55,000 nt of DNA from Acetobacteraceae bacterium (lineage in GTDB: Bacteria; Pseudomonadota; Alphaproteobacteria; Acetobacterales; Acetobacteraceae). Position numbers and translations under genes: made by a program. A model generated the notes under the pieces. It was not told the DNA's origin. It searched no databases and was given only the letters and a program-made list of their open reading frames with translations. Below, one piece after another: positions 16,473 through 22,914 of this stretch; the stretch's first letter is position 1; each line of letters begins with the position of its first letter. The stretch lies in assembly GCA_030041375.1 (NCBI GenBank), contig JASHOA010000040.1, positions 1 to 55,000 on the forward strand. The letters are read 5' to 3'.

Positions 16473-16724
16473 ATGGCGGAACGTCCCGGAACCATGCAGG
16501 TTCGCGGCGATATCAGTATCGAAAAGCTGAAGGCAGCCCAGGTCCTCGGCGGCGAGCAGGTGAAGTTCGAACTCAGGGCGATGAAGCCGGTGAAGGCGGG
16601 GCAGATCCCGGCCGTCAGTTGCATCGTCTGCTTCGTCTGCTTCGTGTGCATCGTCTGCCTGGTGGCCAGGGCGCAGGAACATAACGTTCGTCTCTGGAAG
16701 GAACTGCCGGCCGGCAGCAAATAA
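16473..16724 (+). CDS. Putative RiPP precursor peptide with a (Cys-hydrophobic-Val)5 core
   Basis: 83 residues behind a near-perfect AAGGAGG, 6 nt from the ATG. A charged leader-like part (about 1-46: 'DISIEKLKAAQVLGGEQVKF', 'ELRAMKPVKAGQ') precedes CIVCFVCFVCIVCLV at residues 50-64, with Cys at 50, 53, 56, 59 and 62, then a polar tail ending LPAGSK. At DNA level the core (16620-16664) is five tandem 9-mers of the form TGC-NTN-GTS. There is no N-terminal signal peptide. It is first gene upstream of an MNIO oxidase, its partner and PqqD-like domains, so I read it as the modified substrate. The exact core boundary and modification are inference. A small Cys-rich membrane peptide is the main alternative. 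Confidence 0.72.
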   Translation: MAERPGTMQVRGDISIEKLKAAQVLGGEQVKFELRAMKPVKAGQIPAVSCIVCFVCFVCIVCLVARAQEHNVRLWKELPAGSK

Positions 16725-16745
16725 CGAAGCCGAGGTCACGGGGTC

Positions 16746-16767
16746 GTCCGCCGGCGATGCGGCGGGC
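16746..16767 (+). terminator. Hairpin after the precursor gene, possible attenuator
   Basis: GTCCGCCG / CGGCGGGC can form an 8-bp stem (one G-T pair) with a 6-nt loop, 22 nt after the precursor stop, followed by a pyrimidine run (CCCGTCTCTCTCT). It could end part of the transcripts and keep the precursor above the enzymes in amount. Confidence 0.4.
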
Positions 16768-16790
16768 GGCCCGTCTCTCTCTACGCAATT

Positions 16791-16935
16791 CCCCTCTCCC
16801 TCTGGGCCTGGCTCCCGGCAAAGTCCTCGGACTTTGCTGGGGATCCGGAGAGGGGCCGAGCCATCCACATACTTCCCCTCTCCCTCTGGGAGAGGGGTAG
16901 GGGTGAGGGCAGAAGCGAGCGCGAACCCCTCACCC
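16791..16935 (+). repeat. Palindromic repeat B, full copy
   Basis: Outer arms CCCCTCTCC / GGAGAGGGG enclose an inner hairpin GCAAAGTCC-TC-GGACTTTGC (16818-16837). Then CCCTCTCCC-TCTGGGAGAGGG and GGGTGAGGG (16901-16909), the latter pairing with CCCTCACCC (16927-16935). A second copy is at 34118-34226. It fills the gap between precursor and glycosyltransferase genes and ends 19 bp before the latter's GTG. Confidence 0.85.
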
Positions 16936-16954
16936 ATGAAAGTCGGTAACAGTC

Positions 16955-18991
16955 GTGAAACTGTGCTTCCTGACCAAGTATCCGCCCATCCAGGGCGGCG
17001 TCAGCACCCAATGCTACTGGGCTGCGCGCGGTCTTGCCGAGCGCGGCCATTTCGTGCGCGTCATCACCAACGCGGACGAAGTCGAAGACATGTTCCGCAT
17101 CGATCTGGCCCCCGAAGACCGCGCCGGGAACGGTCCCTATGCCATGCGCTTCCCGGCCACCGGCGGGCAGGTTGTCGTTGACAGCACGGAACGTCCGGAT
17201 CGCAAAACTCTCTACTACATTCCGCAAGGCAATCCCACGACCAGCCGCCTGGTCTCGCGTGCGCTCGAGGCCATCGCGCGCGACGGCTGTGATGCCATCT
17301 TCGCGCAGTATCTCGAGCCCTACGGCGTTGCCGCCAGCATCGCCGGCGGCTGGACCGCCACGCCCTACGTGTTCAAGCACGCCGGCAGCGATTTGTTCCG
17401 GCTCATGGAGGTACCGGATCTGGCCCCCTGCTACGGGGAAGTGCTCCGCCGCGCACACCGCGTGATCACCGGCGGCCGGGCGCAGCGGGTGGTACGCGGG
17501 CACGGCGTGGGCGAGGCGCAGATTGTCACCGGGATCGGCTTCGGTCTGCCCCGATCGGCCTTCCATCCCGCCGCGCCGCCAGCCGATCTGAACCGCATGC
17601 TGGCGCGCGCAGCGGTGCGCTGGGCGGGGGCGGATGATCTGGCGCCCTTGGTGGCTCCGCTGGAGCCGGGCCTGCCGGTGCTCGGGCTCTATGGCAAGCT
17701 CGGCGAGCAGAAAGGCACCTTCGACCTGCTGCGCGCGATGCGGTCGCTGATCGACGAGGGATTCCCGTTCCACCTGATGGTGCTGGGGCGGGGCTGGCAG
17801 GAAGGAACCTTCGCGCAGAAAATCGTCGAACTCGCCCTGGCGCGCTATGTGCGCATGCACCCGTTCGTGCCGCACTGGCGGGTGCCGGGCTTCATCCGCG
17901 CCTGTGATGCGGTCGCATTTCTCGAGCGCGATTTCGCGATCGCTGCCCATACGCCGGGCATCCCGTCCGAGGTCCTGAGCTGCGGCTGCTGCCTCGTGGT
18001 GTCCGAAGAAGTGCTGCGCAAGCAGATGTTCCGCGGCCGGGCGCGGCATCGCCAGAATCTGGTCGTGGTCTCCGATCCGCGCGATGCCGGAGAACTGGCT
18101 CGCGCGCTCCGCTTCGCGCTCTCCGACCCGGAGCGGGCACGCCGCATCGGCGCCGCAGGATACGCGTTGACGGACGAGATGCCGGACGTTGCCACCTACG
18201 TCGAAGGGCTCGAGCGCGTGTTGCGAGCGGTTGTGGGCGAGCCTCCTCCGCCGCGCCTCAGGCCGGACCGCGAGGCAAACGCCGAGGACCGGCTCGACCC
18301 CCTGCCCGTGGTGCAGCGCCTCTATCCGTACACCGCAGCGCTTCTCGGCACGAAGGCCGAGCAGGTGGCACGCGCCGCGCTCGCAGGTTCGGGGATGGGC
18401 AACGGCGCGATGGCGCGGCGCGAGTTTGCCGTGGCCGTGGGTTCGCAACTGCAAATGAAGCTCGAGCGGCTGGAGGATGGCCCGGCCATGGACATGTGCC
18501 GTTACGAACGGCTGGTCCATGCCTGGACCGGTGAACGCGACGAGGAGCAAAAGCACCCCGACTCACGCCTGACGTTCGACCCCGAAGGTCCGGATGCGCC
18601 GGCACAGGAGTTCTGCCTCCGCGGAGAAAGTGCGGTCGAGCTCTTTTCCTACGATGTGGAAGAGCTGGCCCAACGCATCGCGCGGGGCGAAGAGATCCCG
18701 CCTTGCGAACACCTGCGGTTCCGCCTCGCCGGCGGGCTTCATGTGCTGTTCCACCGCGGATCATTCCCGCAACGGGTGAGCCGCGGCACGGCCGCGCTGC
18801 TGGCAATCCTTCGCGAGCGGGCCCTCTCTTTTGCGGACCTGCACGGGGAGCTGGCGCACGCCTTGGGCGTGCGGCCGGCGGAGGTTGCGGAAGACGATCT
18901 GCGAGGAATCGTCGAAGGGTTGTTCTGGGAAGGGATCGTTCGCGCTGGACCGGCCGAGAAGACAATAGAGCAGCCGGAGCAGGTCTCATGA
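16955..18991 (+). CDS. GT4-type glycosyltransferase with C-terminal PqqD-like domain
   Basis: 678 residues. Residues 1 to about 430 are a GT-B glycosyltransferase of family 4 type: N-terminal 'MKLCFLTKYPPIQGGVSTQC' and 'GLAERGHFVRVITNADEVED', then 'LGLYGKLGEQKGTFDLLRAM', 'MVLGRGWQEGTFAQKIVELA' and the donor-site region 'HTPGIPSEVLSCGCCLVVSE'. A helical middle follows. The last about 90 residues ('LHVLFHRGSFPQRVSRGTAA', 'LLAILRERALSFADLHGELA', 'DLRGIVEGLFWEGIVRAG') look like PqqD, the winged-helix RiPP recognition element. The GTG start has no strong RBS. Its TGA overlaps the next ATG. Fusion of a glycosyltransferase with a recognition-like domain suggests peptide glycosylation; acceptor and sugar are unknown. 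Confidence 0.7.
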   Translation: MKLCFLTKYPPIQGGVSTQCYWAARGLAERGHFVRVITNADEVEDMFRIDLAPEDRAGNGPYAMRFPATGGQVVVDSTERPDRKTLYYIPQGNPTTSRLVSRALEAIARDGCDAIFAQYLEPYGVAASIAGGWTATPYVFKHAGSDLFRLMEVPDLAPCYGEVLRRAHRVITGGRAQRVVRGHGVGEAQIVTGIGFGLPRSAFHPAAPPADLNRMLARAAVRWAGADDLAPLVAPLEPGLPVLGLYGKLGEQKGTFDLLRAMRSLIDEGFPFHLMVLGRGWQEGTFAQKIVELALARYVRMHPFVPHWRVPGFIRACDAVAFLERDFAIAAHTPGIPSEVLSCGCCLVVSEEVLRKQMFRGRARHRQNLVVVSDPRDAGELARALRFALSDPERARRIGAAGYALTDEMPDVATYVEGLERVLRAVVGEPPPPRLRPDREANAEDRLDPLPVVQRLYPYTAALLGTKAEQVARAALAGSGMGNGAMARREFAVAVGSQLQMKLERLEDGPAMDMCRYERLVHAWTGERDEEQKHPDSRLTFDPEGPDAPAQEFCLRGESAVELFSYDVEELAQRIARGEEIPPCEHLRFRLAGGLHVLFHRGSFPQRVSRGTAALLAILRERALSFADLHGELAHALGVRPAEVAEDDLRGIVEGLFWEGIVRAGPAEKTIEQPEQVS

Positions 18992-19164
18992 GTGGGAAGG
19001 CGAAGAGCGAGCGCGAGGAGAAAGCCGGCGCGGGACCGACCATGCGGGTAGAGGGCGTGGTGCCGGTGACGCGGCTGCAGGAACTTCTGCGCGCCGAACC
19101 GGAGTTGCGGATAGAGATCGCAGCGACCCGCCCCAAACCGCCTCAGCCGCCGCCGGAGGGGTAA
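18988..19164 (+). CDS. 58-aa coupled small protein of the RiPP-like operon
   Basis: ATGA overlap with the glycosyltransferase gene and a 7-nt gap to the MNIO gene show that this short frame is translated. The sequence is a charged N-terminus (MSGKAKSEREEKAGAGPTMR), a probable helix ('VTRLQELLRAEPELRIEIAA') and a Pro-rich end (PKPPQPPPEG). There is no Cys, no membrane segment and no family I recognise. It could be a second substrate, a small scaffold, or a leader-binding partner; nothing in the sequence decides. Confidence 0.6.
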   Translation: MSGKAKSEREEKAGAGPTMRVEGVVPVTRLQELLRAEPELRIEIAATRPKPPQPPPEG

Positions 19165-19171
19165 GGCTTCA

Positions 19172-20104
19172 ATGCTGGGCTCGCCGGAGACACTGGCCGA
19201 TTCCCGCCCGCGCGCGGATACCCTTCCCTTCCTTGGCGTGGGTCTTGGTTACCGCGGAGAATTTCGCGAAGACTTGCTCGCCGATTCCGGCCAGGTCGAC
19301 TTTCTCGAACTGATGCTGGAACATTTTATCGACATGCCGCCCGAACGGATGCGGGATGCGGAGACGCTGGCGGCACGCTTCGGCATCGTGGTGCACGGGC
19401 TCGACCTCTCCATCGGCACCATCGAGCCGCTGCGCACCGGCTATGTCCGCCAGATGCGCGATCTGGTAGCGGCGACCGGCGCCCACTGGGCGAGTGATCA
19501 TTTGTGCATGACCGGCGTGCCGGGCCGGACGATCGGCAATCTGACGCCGCTCCCTCTGAGCCGCGAAATGGTCGGCTTCGTCGCCGCCAAATGCCGCCAC
19601 GCGATCGACATTCTGTCCGTGCCGTTCCTGCTCGAAAACATCTCCGTGCTCTTTCGTCCCGGCCCCGACGAGCTTGCCGAGGAAGAGTTCATCGCGGCCA
19701 TTCTCGAGCAATCCGGGGCCTGGCTCCTGCTCGATCTGACGAACGCCTATAACAACGCCGTCAATCAGGGTTTCGACGCAGAGGCCTACGTGGATCGTCT
19801 GCCGCTGGAACGCGTGGTCCAGATCCATCTCGCCGGCGGGCTCGCGAGCGATGGCGTGCTGCTGGACACGCACAACGCGCCAGTGCCGGGCGAGGTGCTC
19901 GATCTGCTGCGCACCGCCGCCCCGCGCCTTTCGGCCTTGCGGGCGGTGATGATCGAGCGTGACCAGGATTTTCCACCCTTCCAGGATCTGCTGGAGGAAT
20001 TGGCGGCGATTCGCGGCGTTCTTTGTGATGCATGGGCGCCACATTTTGCTTCTGGGCTGATCGCGGCGCCGGACTGGCTCCGGCCACCGTCCCGTGCAGT
20101 CTGA
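19172..20104 (+). CDS. DUF692 multinuclear non-heme iron oxidase (MNIO)
   Basis: 310 residues of the DUF692 TIM-barrel family (BufB, MbnB, TglH and ChrH relatives), which oxidatively remodel Cys, Asp or nearby residues of ribosomal peptides using 2-3 iron ions. Expected ligand and core motifs are present: 'GVGLGYR' (22-28), 'LELMLEH' ending at His51, 'VVHGLDLSIG' with His75, 'WASDHL' with Asp109/His110, 'LLENIS' with Glu155, 'LLDLTNAYNN' with Asp188, 'QIHLAGG' with His219, 'DTHNAP' with Asp232/His234 and 'IERDQDFPPF' with Glu262. Full length. Its 3' end overlaps the partner gene by 11 nt. The Cys-rich precursor is the obvious substrate. Confidence 0.9.
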   Translation: MLGSPETLADSRPRADTLPFLGVGLGYRGEFREDLLADSGQVDFLELMLEHFIDMPPERMRDAETLAARFGIVVHGLDLSIGTIEPLRTGYVRQMRDLVAATGAHWASDHLCMTGVPGRTIGNLTPLPLSREMVGFVAAKCRHAIDILSVPFLLENISVLFRPGPDELAEEEFIAAILEQSGAWLLLDLTNAYNNAVNQGFDAEAYVDRLPLERVVQIHLAGGLASDGVLLDTHNAPVPGEVLDLLRTAAPRLSALRAVMIERDQDFPPFQDLLEELAAIRGVLCDAWAPHFASGLIAAPDWLRPPSRAV

Positions 20105-20996
20105 CACCGCCTCCTGGCTCGGTGCCGAGGCGCGATTTCAGGCTTCCTATGCGCGGCTTCTGACCGACAGTCGGTTCCGCGCCTGGGTACTGGCACCGGA
20201 GGCGGCAGTTGGCGGTGATTTCGATCTGAGCCTCCGCGAGCGCGAGCGCCTGCGCGCCATGGACGCGGGCCGGATCGAGCTTTTTGCCCAATGCCTGGTC
20301 GGCAACCGGATGGCGGCGATCGCGGAAGCCTTTCCGCTGACCGCGAAAATTCTCGGGTTTTCCCTTCTCGAGCTGGTGCAGGCGTTGGACCGCCAGTCGA
20401 TCGCGCTCGACACGCGCAAATATCCGGAGGCGCTCAGGTTTGCGAACTTCCTGCTGAACGGCCATGAAGATGGGAATGAAGATCGGGGGCAGGCGGTCCC
20501 CGAACGCGTTCTCGGGCTGTTGCACTTCGAGCTGAAGCGGTTGAATCTGCGCCTGCGGCCGCAACTGAAGAACTGGCCATCTTCTGTGAACCGCTCGCCC
20601 GATGCCTTGCAGGCCGCCTTCGCCCGCCAAGACGGCGTGCGGCCGATCCTGGACTTGAACCACGCAGTCGTGGAGGTCGGCTACGATATCGAGGCCCTGC
20701 GCGAGGCGGAGAGTGAGCCCTGGCCCGAGCTGTCCGAGGACAGCCTCGTCCTTCTGCATCGCGGGGAGAATGGCGCCGTGGGAGAACTCTCTCTGAACCG
20801 GGAGAGCGCAGCGGCAGTGCTGATGATCGACGGTACGCGGACACTTGCCGGGCTGCTCGCCGATCTCGGCAACTGGCTCGGGCTTCCCGACGCGGCGCGG
20901 CTTTACCAGCCGGTCGTGGGGCTGTGCACGGAACTGTGCGCACGGGGAGTGCTCGGGTTCGTCCCGGCCGACATGGAGGCCGGGCAGGATACGTGA
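20094..20996 (+). CDS. MNIO partner protein, DUF2063/BufC-like, with C-terminal PqqD-like domain
   Basis: 300 residues, GTG start inside the end of the MNIO gene. The N-terminal half ('RFQASYARLLTDSRFRAWVL', 'RIELFAQCLVGNRMAAIAEA', 'FPLTAKILG') follows the DUF2063 pattern of MNIO partners such as BufC/HvfC, which bind precursor leaders and form a complex with the oxidase. From about residue 218, 'SLVLLHRGENGAVGELSLNR', 'ESAAAVLMIDGTRTLAGLLA' and 'LCTELCARGVLGF' resemble a PqqD-type winged helix. GTGA overlap with the next gene. Similarity is remote and recalled, so the subfamily is uncertain, while the partner role is well supported by position. Confidence 0.72.
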   Translation: MQSDTASWLGAEARFQASYARLLTDSRFRAWVLAPEAAVGGDFDLSLRERERLRAMDAGRIELFAQCLVGNRMAAIAEAFPLTAKILGFSLLELVQALDRQSIALDTRKYPEALRFANFLLNGHEDGNEDRGQAVPERVLGLLHFELKRLNLRLRPQLKNWPSSVNRSPDALQAAFARQDGVRPILDLNHAVVEVGYDIEALREAESEPWPELSEDSLVLLHRGENGAVGELSLNRESAAAVLMIDGTRTLAGLLADLGNWLGLPDAARLYQPVVGLCTELCARGVLGFVPADMEAGQDT

Positions 20997-21964
20997 GCGG
21001 GGAGAGCGAAGCCGCCGCCTCCGAGGATCGCCGCATCGTCACTCTGGCCGCGGGGCGAAGCATCGCGCTCAGGCTGCACGTCGGCTTCGCGCCGGCGCTG
21101 CTGCAGCGCCTGGGCCGGGAAATTCGCCGGGTTCGAAGCGGTGCGGCGGCGGCCGGGTGCGATGCCGTGGGCGAATTTGCCGTCCGATGCTCCCCCATCG
21201 AGATCTTGCGCTGGGGGGAATACGCGGCGCGCGATGCCGCCGATCTCGATTCCATCCCGAAGCTGATGACGGCCCGGGCGCGGGAATGGGCGGAGAGTCT
21301 GGTTGCTGCCATGGCGGCGATGGAAGGCGCCTATCGCGGCGGCGATTGGCCGGCCGAGCGGGTGGCACTTCTGGAAACGCAGGATTGGCTGGCCGCGACG
21401 CTGCCCGCCGTCAAGGACGACATTCTGCTCGGAATCCGGCGCGGGCTGATGATCCCCGAGGGCGAGCGGCCGGTCGATGTCGTGCTGGTGCGCTGCGCGT
21501 ACGACCAGGCGGGCGGCCATAGCCATCCGGCGCTGGTGGACACCGCGCGATTTGCCGGTGCCGATCTGGTGGAGACCCTGTTTCACGAAATCGGCCACGA
21601 GCTTCTGGACCGCAGCATCGGGCACGCCAGGGCGGGGATCAATGCGGTGAGCCGGATCATTGCCACCGCACCTCCGGCCCGCGCTTCCGTCTACGAGATC
21701 CTGCATCTGGCGCTCTTCGTTCTCGCGGGCGGGCTGGTACGCCGGTTTTTTGCCCCGGCCCATCAGCCCCTGATCCATCAGGGGACACGGCTCATCCGCC
21801 AGTTGAAAAAAATGGGGCTCGCGGGGGCGCGCGACGATGCCGTGAAGGTGCTGGACGATTTTGCGGCCGGCGCTCTCGGCCTCGAGGAACTGGCCGCATT
21901 TTTTGCTAGCCCGCGATCGCCCGAGGCGAAATTGTCGGAGGGCGTGAATCGCGGGCTCGAATAA
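20993..21964 (+). CDS. HEIGH-motif metalloenzyme: leader peptidase or peptide hydroxylase
   Basis: 323 residues from a GTG overlapping the previous stop. The zinc/iron motif HEIGH is at residues 198-202 within 'ADLVETLFHEIGHELLDRSI', and Glu235 ('YEILHLALF') is suitably placed as a third ligand, a gluzincin-like pattern. The context allows two readings: a metallopeptidase that removes the leader, or an HExxH-type 2-oxoglutarate peptide beta-hydroxylase as found in other RiPP clusters. No signal peptide. The final 18 residues (306-323, SPRSPEAKLSEGVNRGLE) and the stop are encoded by repeat unit A, so the native C-terminus was replaced or extended by repeat insertion. Confidence 0.7.
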   Translation: MSGESEAAASEDRRIVTLAAGRSIALRLHVGFAPALLQRLGREIRRVRSGAAAAGCDAVGEFAVRCSPIEILRWGEYAARDAADLDSIPKLMTARAREWAESLVAAMAAMEGAYRGGDWPAERVALLETQDWLAATLPAVKDDILLGIRRGLMIPEGERPVDVVLVRCAYDQAGGHSHPALVDTARFAGADLVETLFHEIGHELLDRSIGHARAGINAVSRIIATAPPARASVYEILHLALFVLAGGLVRRFFAPAHQPLIHQGTRLIRQLKKMGLAGARDDAVKVLDDFAAGALGLEELAAFFASPRSPEAKLSEGVNRGLE

Positions 21965-22010
21965 ACCGCGAGACCGGTGTCGGGCTGCACAGTCAGCCCG
22001 ACACGGGTCT
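21908..22010 (+). repeat. BIME-like repeat A, single unit overlapping a coding 3' end
   Basis: H2 then H1, ending GGTCT. The TAA of its CGAATAAA segment is the stop codon of the HEIGH gene. It marks the end of the RiPP-like operon; H1 could act as a transcript 3'-end stabiliser. Confidence 0.9.
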
Positions 22011-22116
22011 AGAGCAATGTCCGTTCGCCATGGCTCACGGTAACTGCTCTAGCTCTCTGTTTTGGCGAGCATCTTCACGCGATCAGCCGATACCGTCTGA
22101 TCGCGATCTGCTCTAG
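22009..22116. repeat. CTAGAGCA/TGCTCTAG palindromic intergenic element
   Basis: CTAGAGCA (22009-22016) is inverted at TGCTCTAG (22045-22052) and again at 22109-22116. Between them CGCGATCAG (22078-22086) and CTGATCGCG (22097-22105) form a 9-bp stem. This resembles intergenic palindromes seen in alphaproteobacterial genomes. It lies between convergent ends of the HEIGH gene and pdxJ, where it may end transcription from both sides. Confidence 0.5.
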
Positions 22117-22155
22117 CCCGTAACGAATCGCCTGCGAGCTGCCCGCGGCAATCTC

Positions 22156-22914
22156 TCACCCGAGCCCGCGCGCCTGGGTCATGAGACTCTTCATCCGCGA
22201 AACCACCGCCGGCAGACCATCGAAGATCGCCTGGCAGATCAGGAAATGTCCGATATTGAGTTCGCTCACTTCGGGAATGGCCGCAACCGGGCCGACATTT
22301 TCGAAGCTCAGCCCATGCCCGGCATGGCAGGCGAGGCCGAGCCTGATCGCATCCCGGGCCGCCCCTTGCAGGCGTTCGAGCTCCCGCTGCCGGAGCGCCT
22401 CCGTGCCGCCCGAATCCGTCTCGAATGCGCCGGCATAGCGGCCGGTATGGAGTTCGACCGCCGCCGCGCCAAGCCGTGCCGCCGCTTCCACTTGCCGCTG
22501 ATCCGGATCGATGAAAAGTGTGACGGCGATTCCTGCCTCGCTCAGTTGGCGGATCGGCAATCTCAGAGCGTCCTCCTGCTCCGCGGCGCCGAGGCCGCCT
22601 TCCGTCGTCAGTTCCCGGCGCCGTTCCGGCACCAGGCAGCAGGCGTGCGGGCGTGCCTTGCAGGCGATGCCCACCATTTCCTCGGTTGCCGCCATCTCCA
22701 GATTGATGGGTGCGGTGATCTCCGCTCGCATCCGCTCGAGATCCGCATCGCGAATGTGGCGGCGGTCCTCGCGCAGGTGAATCGTGATGCCGTCCGCCCC
22801 GGCAGCGAGTGCAACCCTCGCCGCGAGGACAGGATCCGGGTGCACGCCGCCGCGCGCATTGCGCAGCGTTGCGACATGATCGAGATTCACGCCAAGCCGG
22901 ATCGGGCCCATCAT
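22156..22914 (-). CDS. pdxJ: Pyridoxine 5'-phosphate synthase PdxJ
   Basis: 252 residues, family-typical length. It condenses 1-deoxyxylulose 5-phosphate with 3-amino-2-oxopropyl phosphate, the PdxA product, to give pyridoxine phosphate. Barrel motifs are intact: 'LGVNLDHVATLRNARGG', 'ITIHLREDRRHIRDAD', 'INLEMAATEEMV', 'VTLFIDPD', 'AVELHTGRYA', 'CHAGHGLSFENV' and 'ELNIGHFLICQAIF'. The ATGATG start overlaps the pdxA stop, so the two genes of consecutive steps are translationally coupled. Last gene of the long minus-strand TCA/B6 block. Confidence 0.96.
   Translation of the reverse strand: MMGPIRLGVNLDHVATLRNARGGVHPDPVLAARVALAAGADGITIHLREDRRHIRDADLERMRAEITAPINLEMAATEEMVGIACKARPHACCLVPERRRELTTEGGLGAAEQEDALRLPIRQLSEAGIAVTLFIDPDQRQVEAAARLGAAAVELHTGRYAGAFETDSGGTEALRQRELERLQGAARDAIRLGLACHAGHGLSFENVGPVAAIPEVSELNIGHFLICQAIFDGLPAVVSRMKSLMTQARGLG

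Noticed and set aside
16620-16664. Cys-rich stretch read as a lipobox or simple membrane helix
   Set aside because: It lies at residues 50-64, far from the N-terminus, and a regular CxxC ladder coded by 9-bp units beside an MNIO gene fits a peptide core better; a membrane peptide cannot be excluded.
16781-18556. 591-codon minus-strand frame opposite the glycosyltransferase-PqqD gene
   Set aside because: No family likeness and no RBS; the plus-strand product has clear GT4 motifs and coupled downstream genes.
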